DNA from: Euphorbia lathyris
Taxonomy: Eukaryota > Streptophyta > Magnoliopsida > Malpighiales > Euphorbiaceae
Assembly: GCF_963576675.1 (NCBI RefSeq)
Contig: NC_088911.1
Span: 59,853,756-59,917,755 of the forward strand
DNA: 64,000 nucleotides
Direction of reading: 5' to 3'
Positions 47,358 through 57,475 of the stretch are shown in pieces. The translations under genes and the position numbers were made by a program. Positions within the stretch are counted from its first letter, which is position 1, and each line of letters begins with the position of its first letter. The notes under the pieces are model-generated. The model saw only the letters and a program-made list of their open reading frames with translations. It was not told the DNA's origin and ran no database searches.

Positions 47358-47727
47358 TGGAGCTTGAAATTGGAGCTTGAAATTTGAAGATTTAGAAATG
47401 AAGGATGATAAGAAAATCTGTGTAGTGGTAAGGAAAAATCGATGCCGCCGGTGATGAAGTTAGGTTTCGGTATTGGGAATTTGTCGAGGATTTTGATCGG
47501 AAACAATGGCATTCCTATTTCTCCAGGATTAAACAAACCCCATATAACACGTGTTACAATTTAATTCGAGAGAAGTATCACTAAGACGGTCTACTGTAGC
47601 GGTAAGTTTGGTGATCTAAACAAGCCGACCCGTTTTCGACCCCAATGTCGCGCTCCTTTTTGTATTTTTTCGCAGATTATTATATAAACACGTTAAAACA
47701 TATTAATTATCAATCGCATCAGTAAAT

Positions 47728-47800
47728 GTTCGTAGATCAATTGGTTAACAACTACCGTAAAAATCATTTGGTCCTGTGTTCAAAACCGGCCAGTGGTATT
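47728..47800 (+). repeat. tRNA-derived (SINE-like) sequence
   Basis: CGTAGATCAATTGGTTAAC resembles a pol III A box and CCTGTGTTCAAAACC a decayed B box about 40 bp later. It matches head type 2 of the satellite region (near 53406 and 57916). It does not fold convincingly as a functional tRNA. Confidence 0.55.
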
Positions 47801-48068
47801 TTTTTTAAATTGGTTTTAAAAATTATTTTAAATGCATTTTTAAAAAGAAATAACAATCAGAAGACGTCTTCTTATTTGTACTTATTTATAATGCATCCAA
47901 ATTAGCTACTTTTTGAAAATTATCACTTTTAATCGTTCGAATTGGGTATTTATATTCAAATTATTTTATTAATTAATTAAACGTCTTGTTTATATACCGT
48001 TTATTTTAATGCATTAATTTATAATTCATTCAACTTAGGTATTACTTGCAAATTATAGTTTGATAATT

Positions 48069-48222
48069 AAGGTAAAGTCTATTGTTACTTTGTTTTTAAC
48101 AAGGTAACTCTTGCTTTGTGTGTTTGCACCATTGCATTAATTTTCTAATCCATCATCCAATGGTGAAAACACACCAAGTAATGGTACTTTGTCAAAAACA
48201 AAGTAACCATAGAAGGCACCTT
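48069..48222. mobile_element. Inverted-repeat MITE
   Basis: 154 bp, almost all of it two inverted arms of about 65 bp. The left arm starts AAGGTAAAGTCTATTG; the minus strand of the right arm starts AAGGTGCCTTCTATGG. Both contain TTACTTTGTTTTT and end near CACCATTG. Flanks TTGATAATTAA and TTGATATTAAA are similar but imperfect, so no firm TSD. Family not assigned. Confidence 0.65.
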
Positions 48223-48513
48223 GATATTAAATGTATTTTTTTTTATGAATTAATATTTGGTATTATATGAATGGTTAATTTTTTATAAAAATTAGCAATT
48301 GTTATCATTATAATACAAATTGAAATATATGTAACCTAGGTATTACTTGAAAACTAAGTTATCATCCAATAATGAAACTAAGAAATAAAATATTGAAAAT
48401 CAATGTTTCATATATATTATTGAAATTTAATGTCTTACAGTAAGTCAAGACACACATAATTAAGAATATGAAACTTATTAAAGCATTTTTCACAATCAAA
48501 TGCTTTTGTGGAT

Positions 48514-49004
48514 CTACATCTTCTTGTCTTTCCCTTTATCCAGCTTCTCATCATTAGTTTCCATCTCCTGATAATCCGACTCCAAACAAAGACGCATTGA
48601 ATCATGCAAAATATCTAAGGATACGACGATGGACTTGATGCATGTTAAGAATTCAGCTGTATGTTGACGCATATGTTTCTTGACACACTTTTGAACAGCA
48701 TCTTCAATTTGATTTATCGGAAATGGAGTAGCACCCAACGGATTAACACCGTCATCAGTCTTCCCAATAATAAGCTTCCTGGATGTATTCCTTTCCTTCA
48801 CACCCAACTTTTGTTGACCCTTTTTCTTCTTTTGCGACGAAGGCCCCACTGATTCTTTTTTAGACTTTTCTACTTTTATTTTTTTTTGAGTGGAGAAATT
48901 CCTTCATTAGGATCATCTTCAAATAGGCATGGATGGAAATTGTCTTCATTTTTGGAAGGCTCTTTGGAAGGCTCTGCTGAATCGTCTAGTATTACCAAGT
49001 CCAT
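48514..49004 (-). CDS. Small acidic/basic coiled-coil protein 1 (family member, one frame break)
   Basis: From ATG 49004 the minus strand encodes an acidic start (MDLVILDDSAEPSKEPSK), then meets a stop right after an A9 run (48879-48887). The next frame carries on as KKESVGPSSQKKKKGQQ, a lysine-rich NLS-like stretch, then a helical segment FLTCIKSIVVSLDILHDSM and an acidic/basic tail. One more A would join the two frames at about 163 aa. The helical segment shares the pattern F-x2-hydrophobic-x2-S-x3-L-x2-SM-x5-ES-x3-E with the ORF at 49368, so they are paralogues. A TATA box, CTATATAAATAG (minus strand), lies about 60 bp upstream. I do not recognise the family. Confidence 0.6.
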
Positions 49005-49367
49005 ATTTTAAGAGCGAGTATAACATTTCGAGAGCCTTACATACTCCTATTTATATAGAAAATTTCGGAATTAATGTACTTAATTTGTAAAGTCTATTCA
49101 TAATCACACTTAAATACAGAGACGTCTTTTCATTAGATGTATCCGTTTTGTATTCAATGTATTAATACTTTTTTAAATGCCATTATGTTGGTATGGTAAA
49201 TGTAACTGAATACAGATCGTATTGGATTCAATGTATTCGTGAAATAAAAGCAGTTTTCAGTTACATGTAGTGTGCATTTGAAAAGGTGCGTTAATCTATA
49301 TAAATAGTCTCTTACCATGCATACCATTTCACATAGCACTATCAAAGTGTTGTAATCACTGATAAAT
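49005..49367. promoter_or_regulatory. Putative divergent promoter between small-protein genes 1 and 2
   Basis: The 363-bp interval holds two inward TATA boxes with the same core, CTATATAAATAG: one at about 49054-49066 read leftward and TATATAAATAG at 49297-49307 read rightward. The palindrome AGACGTCT at 49120-49127 lies between them and has an ACGT core of the type bound by plant bZIP factors. Promoter function is inferred. Confidence 0.55.
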
Positions 49368-49709
49368 ATGTCAGGAGAGAATCTTGGTAACGTGGCAGGT
49401 GAGTCCTTAGGTAAAAAGAGAAAGACGTGCGAAGATAGTGAGGGTAGTGATGATACTCAATTGGGAGTTTATTATGAAAGTGTTCTAAATGGAGTACAAG
49501 TTGCACTCAAGCGTGGAGACAAGGATGAAATCCTAAAATTCATGAAAGTTGTTTCATCTGCATTAGTGTTTCTCTCTGATTCAATGGCTGATTATTTTGA
49601 GTCAAAAATGGAGGAGAAGGAGAAATTGGTGAAGAAGCTGGAAGATCTGAAGGCAAAAATTAATGCTGCACATAATGTGAATGTGGATTTAAGAATAGAT
49701 AAACTGTGA
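49368..49709 (+). CDS. Small coiled-coil protein 2 (family member, intact)
   Basis: 113 aa from ATG 49368, the first ATG after a TATA box at 49297-49307 (71 bp spacing). The N-terminus is Gly/Ser/Glu-rich with a monopartite NLS-like KKRK (residues 16-19) and an acidic EDSEGSDD. Residues about 35-105 are helical: EILKFMKVVSSALVFLSDSM, ADYFESKMEEKEKLVKK and LEDLKAKINAA, a coiled coil. It aligns with the 106-aa ORF at 50846-51166 over RGDKDEILKFMKVVSSA against EGDADSIIDFMQVIASA, and onward through SM/YESA, F-ES/YMKSE and the charged coil. No known domain recognised. Intact ORF with promoter-like sequence and paralogues suggests a real gene; expression untested. Confidence 0.62.
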   Translation: MSGENLGNVAGESLGKKRKTCEDSEGSDDTQLGVYYESVLNGVQVALKRGDKDEILKFMKVVSSALVFLSDSMADYFESKMEEKEKLVKKLEDLKAKINAAHNVNVDLRIDKL

Positions 49710-50415
49710 TGTTTTTGTCTTTTACTTTATTTTTTTTGTTGTTTTTTTTATGGATCTTTTATTTGTTGTTTTACTTATGTTTACACAGTTCTTTTTTATT
49801 TTCAATAATAGTACTATGGTTTTCTCTATCATCACAATCTCACTAATATTGAAATATTATGTTTTTTTATATTTATTAACTGTAAATTATTGATGTCAAA
49901 ATTAAGGTTTATATTATGTTAAATCAATTAAATATAATTAAACTTTTCATGTTAAATCGATTATATAACGAATTGTAATATGAAGAAACAGATGTTTTAG
50001 GTATTTCCAAATTATATTTGAGTAGAATAATATTTTGACAACCCAAAAAAAAAAATTGAGCTACGGAAAAAAATTAGTTCATAAAATTACACCTACGATA
50101 TCCTTTATTAAATATTAATTATTACAAATCTTAATTAAATATAATTAAACTTTTCATGTTAAACCGACTATATCACGAAATTATAATGTACTTCAAAATT
50201 ACAAGTTTTAAGATGTAATATGAAGTAACAGATGTTTTAGGTATTTCCAAATTATACTTGTTTCACTACACAATTAATTTAACAATTTAAGCACCAACAC
50301 ATTTTCATTATCCCTATGCAAATCGTACTTTAAAATTACAAGTTTTTAGATGTAATATGAAAAAACGGATATTTTAAGTATTTACAAATTTTATTGCCTC
50401 ACTACACATAAAATA
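49710..50415. repeat. AT-rich intergenic region with degenerate tandem segments
   Basis: Three diverged copies of a roughly 200-bp segment with ATATGAA-AAACAGATGTTTTAGG and TATTTCCAAATTATA landmarks (about 49975, 50218 and 50355). The first two also share TTAAACTTTTCATGTTAAA. No coding signal. Confidence 0.5.
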
Positions 50416-50690
50416 GAGAAAAGCTATCCGGATAGAATTTATCCGGATAGAAGGGATAGAAAAAAAAATCCTTCCAAAATGCCCTTTTGAAATATTTTTA
50501 TTTTGTTTATTTTTATATTCTATTAATGATTCAATACTACTAGTACATTAAATACTATTTTAGTTTGTGAGTTCCCATGACTACAAATATATAAACGAAA
50601 ATCTAATTTTATTTTATGAAGGGTAATTATGATATTTTAACTCATTCTATCCATTCTATCCCCATTTTTTCTATCCATTTAGCAGTGTCC
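50416..50690. mobile_element. Mutator-type MITE
   Basis: 275 bp flanked by CATAAAATA at 50407-50415 and 50691-50699, a perfect 9-bp TSD. Ends are imperfect inverted repeats (GAGAAAAGCTATCCGGATAG; minus strand GGACACTGCTAAATGGATAG). Internal CTATCC/GGATAG motifs recur. No ORF. Family inferred from TSD length. Confidence 0.68.
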
Positions 50691-50845
50691 CATAAAATAT
50701 ACTCAAATCAAATATACTCTTAAATGCAATTATTAATATAAACTTCAGTAGATAAGAAATTATTTTGCATTAAAATAAAAACTGTGTTTACGGTATCTCA
50801 CAAAACAACAATATTAAACAAAGCAAACATAACATGTGTAGTTGA

Positions 50846-51166
50846 CTATTCCAACCTATCCAATACTTTGTTCATCTTGTTAAAAGCCTTCAACGTCTCC
50901 TTCGCCTCCTCAACTTCATCCTTCAACTCCTCAATCTCTTCCAATTCGGATTTCATATATTTAGCCGCTGACTCATACATCAATTTTGTGGCAGATGCAA
51001 TCACCTGCATGAAGTCTATTATTGAATCTGCATCTCCTTCCACGAATGAATCATTAAAACTTGTAATCATGTTTGAAAAATCAGCCAATGCTTTTGTGGC
51101 ATCGGTATCAGTAACATCATCCTTCTCTCCCATAATGTTTCCAATCTGCTTTTCAGACTTATCCAT
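50846..51166 (-). CDS. Small coiled-coil protein 3 (family member, intact)
   Basis: 106 aa from ATG 51166. A short polar N-terminus (MDKSEKQIGNIMGEKDD) is followed by helical residues about 28-106: ADFSNMITSFNDSF, DSIIDFMQVIASATKLMYES, AAKYMKSELEEIEELKDEV and KAFNKMNKVLDRLE. Charged heptads predict a coiled coil. It is paralogous to the ORF at 49368-49709 by order and spacing of landmarks, with perhaps a third of residues identical over the core. A TATA-like TATAAATA (minus strand) lies about 100 bp upstream and AAGACGTCTT at 51395-51404 about 230 bp upstream. No known family recognised. Confidence 0.6.
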   Translation of the reverse strand: MDKSEKQIGNIMGEKDDVTDTDATKALADFSNMITSFNDSFVEGDADSIIDFMQVIASATKLMYESAAKYMKSELEEIEELKDEVEEAKETLKAFNKMNKVLDRLE

Positions 51167-52980
51167 ATAATATGAATTATATTTGAAAATGAAATGATAA
51201 ATGATTGATAAACTTTGATAGCCAATGTTATACTTTAAATGATTTCCATCGATTCAAGCTTATTTATACTACTACTAAAAATTCTTTTCAAATTTCTTGC
51301 ATACAATAATAAATGCAAGGTCGATTTTATGCCATTAATGTGACAGTATAATAAATGCATGATAAGTTAAAAATTTGAAACGAAAGAATACTGGAAGACG
51401 TCTTTTAATTATTTTCTGTCTTTATATGATGCATCTGTCTGAATTATTGAATATAGATTCATTATGGATATCGTGTAATCATATCTTCTAGTTAAATTAT
51501 TATTACTATATTACTTGTTTAAGTTATTACTAGTATATTCAATAATGGAGAATGGGAGATGACTGATGTAACTGGTCATCTTCAATTATTTTACCACTTT
51601 TATACGTAAAGAGTTGCAACCTTTTTTTGATATTCCTTTCATTGATGATGGGAAACTGAAGAGTCTCCAACTGCATTGACATTTACATATAAATAACTGA
51701 AATGGAACTCTTTTCTGTGTTATGTATTCTAAAAAAAAACTATTAAACTACTTGTGGAGAATCCACAAATTAGGCGAGACATATATACCTTCAAGAGAAG
51801 AAAAAATGTTTGAAGAACTAATGTCTAAACTTCCTGGGCTGCAATAGTTACTCATTTGTATAATTGTACCCCAGGGAGCTTTGACATCAGTTGAGCAAAC
51901 ATTTATGTATCGGTTGATTTCATCAGGGAGCTTTGACATCAGTTGATTTCATCTTTTCTTTTCTTTTAATTTGCTTATTTTCTTATTTGGGTGATTGATT
52001 ATTTATTCATTTGGGTTTTGTTTCGGCTTATTGATTATTTATTCATTTGGGTTTTGTTTATCTGGTCGAAAGGGGTGCCGACGTATTCTGGATGTCTTCT
52101 TCGACTTTGATTCCATGTTAGCATTTAAACATGTTTTCTTTTAATTTGCTTATGTTCTTATTTGGGTGATTGATTATTTATTCATTTGGGTTTTGTTTAT
52201 CTGGTCGAAAGGGGTGCCGACGTATTCTGGATGTCTTCTACCACTTTGATTCCATGTTAGCAGTTGAACATGCTACTTCAATTCCCCTCATAACCAAGGT
52301 TCCCATTTTAGGTATTTTTATGTACAACACAATAATCTCAAATAATTTGTTGTTAATCTTAGCAGTAATAGCCCCTTGTCCAGTTGGTAAAACAAATTCC
52401 CCTTGAAATAAATGATCATGTGTTCGAGTCACCTTATTTTGGCAAGTATTATTTTAATTCGAACAAGTATGTATTTTTTTATTATTATTATTATTGAAAC
52501 CTTAATTATAGTTGAATCAATATATGAGAAGACGTCTTCCTATGTCCGTAAATATGCACGTTTGATATGAATGAGTTCCGAATTGCATTTAATGTATTTG
52601 TGAAGTCAATGCATTCGAAAATAGAGCTATTAATTACTACTAAACTAATTGATTAACAAACCAATAATATAACAAAATCTAACTAATTTACTACTATTAT
52701 TATTAGTTTAGGCTAAGGTTACGTGAGGTAAAAAAAATAATAATTATTAAATAAATTATTGATTAAATATGACAACCATATTGTCATGTTCCCCTTGAAT
52801 CTTATGGTCATGTGTTCGATTCCCATTTTCAGCAAATTTCTTTGTTTATTGATTTTGATTAAATTTGGACAACCATATTGTCAAAGTTGTATGCAACTTT
52901 TTTAATATAAGATACTCTGAAATAATAATATTAGTAATAATAATAAAAAAAATGAACCTTAATTGTAATTGAATTAATGT
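51167..52980. other. Intergenic region with direct duplication and SINE-like pieces
   Basis: No supported gene. A direct duplication of roughly 130-170 bp (about 51955-52125 and 52135-52262) contains ATTCATTTGGGTTTTG and GGTCGAAAGGGGTGCCGACG. Short duplicated AGGGAGCTTTGACATCAG copies lie near 51877 and 51926. tRNA-like B boxes (GTGTTCGAGTC, GTGTTCGATTCCC) occur at about 52422 and 52812. Palindromes AAGACGTCTT (51395-51404) and GAAGACGTCTTC (52528-52539) are present. Confidence 0.5.
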
Positions 52981-53828
52981 AATATATTTAGAAGGCAATG
53001 AAACCTTTTTTTTTATATAGAAGGCAATAAGACTTTAATTGCACATGAAATAAAGAAAATATTATTAAAACAAAAGGAATTAAAAAGTTGCCTTAGATAA
53101 ATCGGTGTAAGCATAAACAGAAATAGCTCATTGTCCTGATGGTATAGTGACTCCCCTTGAATCTTAAGGTCATGTGTTTGATTCCCCTTTTCAGCAAATT
53201 TTATAAATTTTTATTTTAATTAAATTTGAACAACCATAATGTCAAAATGTATGAAACTTTTTCCATATGCCGAAATAATAAATATTAATAGAAAAAAAAA
53301 GATTTGAACATTAATTGCAATTGAAACAATCTAATATATTTGTGAGTGTACGTATGAAGGTTTTCCTTGTTATATACCGCGCTATTTTTTACGACAATCA
53401 TTAATCGTAGATCTGTTGGTATAACACGTCCTTATGAATCCTTGGGTCACTGTTTCGAGTCCCCTTGTTGGCAATTTTTTTCTCATAAGTTCACTTATAT
53501 TATTTTACTCTTTAGTATAAGACGTCTTCCTTTATGAACACGTTTCATATGGATGCGTTCTGATTTGCATTTAATGTATTTGTGAAATTAATGCATTCGA
53601 ATTTTGAGGTAAGGGAGCAATTAATTAATAGTAACACCAATTGATTAACAAACCAAGCTAAGAAAACCTAAATAAAATACTACTATAATATTTTTAGATT
53701 TATTTTTTTAACTTTGAATATGAGGAGGGGACAATATACATTTGATTATTTTTTACATTCACAGTGATTAAATTCCAATTAAATTTTTTTATAAATAATG
53801 ATACAAAAAAATGTTTGATAAATGTAGA
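52981..53828 (+). repeat. Long spacer unit L0 of the compound satellite
   Basis: First copy of the 0.85-kb unit: AGAAGGCAATAAGAC, tRNA-like head type 1 (about 53123-53195), tRNA-like head type 2 (about 53406-53474), palindrome AAGACGTCTT (53519-53528), GCATTTAATGTATTTGTG, and an end near ATAAATAATGATACAAAAAA. No coding potential. Confidence 0.8.
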
Positions 53829-54008
53829 ATATAGAACACAATCGTTCAATTAACGAGCTGAGAAACCCTAGGAACTTTTGTATGGAGATCATGAGTATTA
53901 CTTAATTATTCAAACAAAGATACGTTAGGTGTTAGGTTACGATAAGGTTTCATGACCTCAAAATTTTAAAAAAATATATATTATTAGATAAATGATTGAT
54001 AAAATAAA

Positions 54009-55926
54009 GGGAAAAGTACAAAAATAAACCTTGTGGTTACACCCATTTTCGAACAACACCCATGTGGTTTAAAAGTTTGCAAAGTGGTACCTTGAGGTTC
54101 ATTCCGTTAGCAAACACATACCAAATTGACTAACGGCGTTAAAAGTCAAAGGGAAAAGAGTTAATTTAGTCCTTATATTTATTTATTTTATAAATTAACT
54201 CCCATTTATTATCTAATTATCACAAACAAACCCCAAAATAAAAATAAAAAATCAAATACACCATCTTTTTCATCTCTCTTTAATTTCTTATTTTTCTTTT
54301 TCTCTCACTTCTCTCTCCTCATTGTCAATTTCTCTCTCTAAAATCTATAATAAGTTAAAGAATGGCCAGTTTGGAACCAGGAGAGAGGGTGTATTTGATC
54401 ACATTGGTTCTCCCGTAGCTCTTTCCTAATCTGCCATTAATGGCGTTTTGCTCTCCTATACTCTCCAAGAGAGAGAGTCTCTTTGTTTTTGTGATCAGAA
54501 TCTTTGAAAATCCGTGTTCTCAAAGATTCAATCCACATTTCAAACATAACCAATGCTCTATTCTTTGCGCTTTCTTCTTGTTTACCCAGAATTCGAGTTT
54601 CAGCGAGGTGGTAATTGTAATTCCAAGAGAGAGTCTCTTTCCTGATCTGCCATTAATGGTGTTTCAACACAGCTCTTATTCCAGCACTTGTGGATATTCA
54701 AACTCTTCTTTTGTGGATATTCAAACTCTTCTTGATTGGGCTCTTATTCCAGCACTTGTGGATATTCAAACTCTTCTTGTGCATAAACATGGATTCTCTA
54801 AAGCTTGCTGATCATAAACTCCACACATACCACAATAACAATAAAAGTCACATTCTCTGTTGGTAATGAAAATAATTGAGCCTAATCAAGATAATCTAGG
54901 CGTCAAATTAAAACATTGGTCTGCACCATAATCTAATTGCCCATGTCTTTCCTACTGAATGATCATATCCCAATTTCATTCCTGCCAAATGAAGTAGCCG
55001 GAGAAGAGAAAGAAAGCACCGAGAAGAACCATGACTAGCAAACTTCCGGCGATGTAATTCGGAGCTAGAGAACTCAAAAAGAGAACGAACGAATTCGCCA
55101 TTAAAACGACAATCCAAATGACTAAAACGAAGTAAGAAAAAGCTTGCCAGGTTGATTTCAGTGAAACCGCAATTGATTTCAGTGATTCCATCAGATTAAG
55201 TGCAGATTTGCTATCGAGGCCGGAGGTAGGTTCATCGAGAAGTAAAACAGTCGGGTCGTGGAGCAGGCTTAACCCGATCAAAACCCGACGGTGTTCTCCA
55301 CCGGAGAGTCCGCGAGCGATCCGCACATTTTCCAAATGTGTCAAACTGAACTCGTCGAGAATTGATTCAACGACGGCGGAAATTTTCGACGAGTTTGGGT
55401 AGAGAAGACGAGCTGTAAACATAAACATCTCTGAAACAGTAAGCAAAGGAAGAGAAGCGTCATGTTGAGGGACATAAGCGGAAAGTTTATGAAACGAAGA
55501 AGGGTTGATCGGAGAAGAGTTGAGTAAAACGGCACCGTTTGAAGGGGAAGTTCTTGCAAAATATAGAAATTTTGAAAGTGTTCATGGTGGTAGCTTTATT
55601 TTAGAGAGAGAAATTAAGAAAGAGGAGAGAGAAAGAAGAAAAAAATAAGAAATTAAAGAGAGATGGAGAAGATGGTATATTTGATTTTTATTTTTGATTT
55701 TGGGGTTTGTTTGTGATAATTAGATAATAAGTGGGTCAATTTATAAAAATAAATAAATATAATGACCAAATTAACTCTTTTTCATTTGACTTTTAACGCC
55801 GTTAGTCAATTTGGTATGTGTTTGCTAACGGAATGAAGTACATGATACCACTTTGCAAACTTTTAAACCACATGGGTGTTGTTCGAAAATGGATGTAACC
55901 ACAAGGTTTATTTTTGTACTTTTCCC
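54009..55926. mobile_element. Pack-MULE (Mutator-type) carrying an ABCG transporter fragment
   Basis: 1918 bp with terminal inverted repeats of roughly 290 bp. The left begins GGGAAAAGTACAAAAATAA and the right is its inverted match. Arms include TTAACGCCGTTAGTCAATTTG. TAAAATAAA at 54000-54008 and 55927-55935 is a perfect 9-bp TSD, the Mutator hallmark. No transposase. The minus strand of the interior carries an ABCG-like fragment. The left interior (54380-54830) has repeated TCTGCCATTAATGG and three copies of CACTTGTGGATATTCAAACT. Removing the element and one TSD copy restores a normal satellite monomer. Confidence 0.92.
54973..55560 (-). pseudogene. Captured ABCG (WBC-type) half-transporter fragment with internal deletion
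   Basis: The minus strand keeps part of the nucleotide-binding domain: PSSFHKLSAYVPQHDASLPL (Q-loop), LTVSEMFMFTARLL, the signature GLSGGEHRRV and Walker B VLLLDEPTSGLD. After LMESLKSIAVSLKS it jumps in frame to TWQAFSYFVLVIW, NSFVLFLSSLAPNYIAG and FFLFSGYFI, the last membrane segments of the same kind of protein. Walker A and most of the transmembrane domain are missing. From memory the closest subgroup is ABCG5/ABCG10-like. The open frame runs to a stop at about 54976. ATPase and transport are impossible without Walker A, though a short chimeric ORF of about 190 codons survives. Source family members pump lipids or terpenoids across membranes. Confidence 0.85.
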
Positions 55927-57475
55927 TAAAATAAATATAGAACACAATCGTCTGAATAACGAGCTGAGAAACCCTAGGGACTTTTGTATGGATATCATGA
56001 TTATTACTTAATTATTCACACAAAGATACGTTAAGTACGACGGTGTTAGGTTACGATAAGGTTTCATGACCTCAAAATTAAAAAAAATATATATATATTA
56101 TTAGATAAATGATTGATAAAATAAATATAGAACACAATCGTCCGAATAACGAGCTGAGAAACCCTAGGGACTTTTGTATGGATATCGTGATTATTACTTA
56201 ATTAGTCAGACCAAGATATGTCAAGCCCGATGGTTTTAGGTTACGATAAGGTTTCGTGACCTCAAAATTAAAATAAAAATATTATTAGATGAATATAGAA
56301 CATAATCGTTTAATTAACGAGTTGAGAAACCCTAGGGAGTTTTTTATGGAGCTAGTGATTATTACTTAATTATTACTTGATTATTACGATAAGGTTTCAT
56401 GACTTCAAATAAAAGTTAAAAAAGCTATATTATTATCTGGATATAGAATACAATTGTTCGAATAATGAGCTGAGAAACCCTAGGGACTTTTGTATGTATA
56501 TCGTGATTATTACTTAATTATTCAAACAAAGATACGTTAAGTACGACGGTGTTAGGTTACGATAAGGTTTCATGACCTCAAAATTTTAAAAAAATATATA
56601 TTATTAGATAAATGATTGATAAAATAAATCTAGAACACAATCGTCTGAATAACGAGCTGAGAAACCCTAGGGACTTTTGTATGGATATCGTGATTATTAC
56701 TTAATTAGTCAGACCAAGATATGTCAAGCCCGATGGTGTTAGGTTACGATAAGGTTTCGTGACCTCAAAATTAAAATAAAAATATTATTAGATGAATATA
56801 GAACATAATCGTTTAATTAACGAGCTGAGAAACCCTAGGGAGTTTTTTTATGGAGCTAGTGATTATTACTTAATTATTACTTGATTATTATGATAAGGTT
56901 TCATGACTTCAAATAAAAGTTAAAAAAGCTATATTATTATATGGATATAGAACACAATCGTTCGAATAATGAGATGAGAAACCCTAGGGACTTTTGTATG
57001 TATATCGTGATTATTACTTAATTATTCAAACAAAGATACGTTAAGTATGACGGTGTTAGGCTACGATAAGGTTTCATGACCTCAAAATTTTAAAAAAATA
57101 TATATTATTAGATAAATGATTGATAAAATAAATATAGAACACAATCGTCCGAATAACGAGCTGAGAAAACCTAGGGACTTTTGTATGGCTATCGTGATTA
57201 TTACTTAATTAGTCAGACCAAGATATGTCAAGCCCGATGGTGTTAGGTTACGATAAGGTTTCGTGACCTCAAAATTAAAATAAAAATATTATTAGATGAA
57301 TATAGAACATAATCGTTTAATTAACGAGCTGAGAAACCCTAGGGAGTTTTTTATGGAGCTAGTGATTATTACTTAATTATTACTTTATTATTACGATAAG
57401 GTTTCATGACTTCAAATAAAAGTTAAAAAAGCTATATTATTATATGGATATCGTGATTATTACTTAATTATTCAC

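Larger units (their letters stand above)
47358..48513. other. Region upstream of the phosphatase-like gene: promoter side, tRNA-like sequence, MITE
   Basis: No ORF worth calling. It contains a C/T-poor leader, a tRNA-like sequence (47728-47800), the perfect 14-bp palindrome AGAAGACGTCTTCT (47859-47872) and a small inverted-repeat MITE (48069-48222). No clear TATA box lies within 120 bp of the phosphatase ATG. Confidence 0.5.
53829..57475 (+). repeat. Satellite block I: ten about 170-bp monomers, interrupted by the Pack-MULE
   Basis: Monomers start near TATAGAACACAATCG and contain GAGCTGAGAAACCCTAGGGA and TTACGATAAGGTTTC. The GAG landmark falls at about 53855, 55961, 56151, 56319, 56467, 56654, 56822, 56971, 57158 and 57326. 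Spacing repeats as about 187, 168 and 148 bp, a three-monomer unit of about 504 bp. The Pack-MULE at 54009-55926 splits the first monomer. Confidence 0.9.

Noticed and set aside
51541..51740. Possible topoisomerase III fragment (MTDVTGHL-like reading on the plus strand)
   Set aside because: Only about eight residues match from memory and stops follow immediately; not enough to call.
51748..52432. ORFs of 60-78 codons around the 51.9-52.3 kb duplication
   Set aside because: They cross repeat boundaries and tRNA-like sequence; no domain, no paralogue, no promoter signal.
53406..53474. Functional tRNA gene
   Set aside because: A and B box similarity only; the acceptor and anticodon stems do not pair convincingly and the copy number follows the satellite.
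54440..54811. 123-codon ORF in the left half of the Pack-MULE
   Set aside because: Built from short internal direct repeats (CACTTGTGGATATTCAAACT three times); no recognisable protein. It could be a second captured fragment but I cannot support that.
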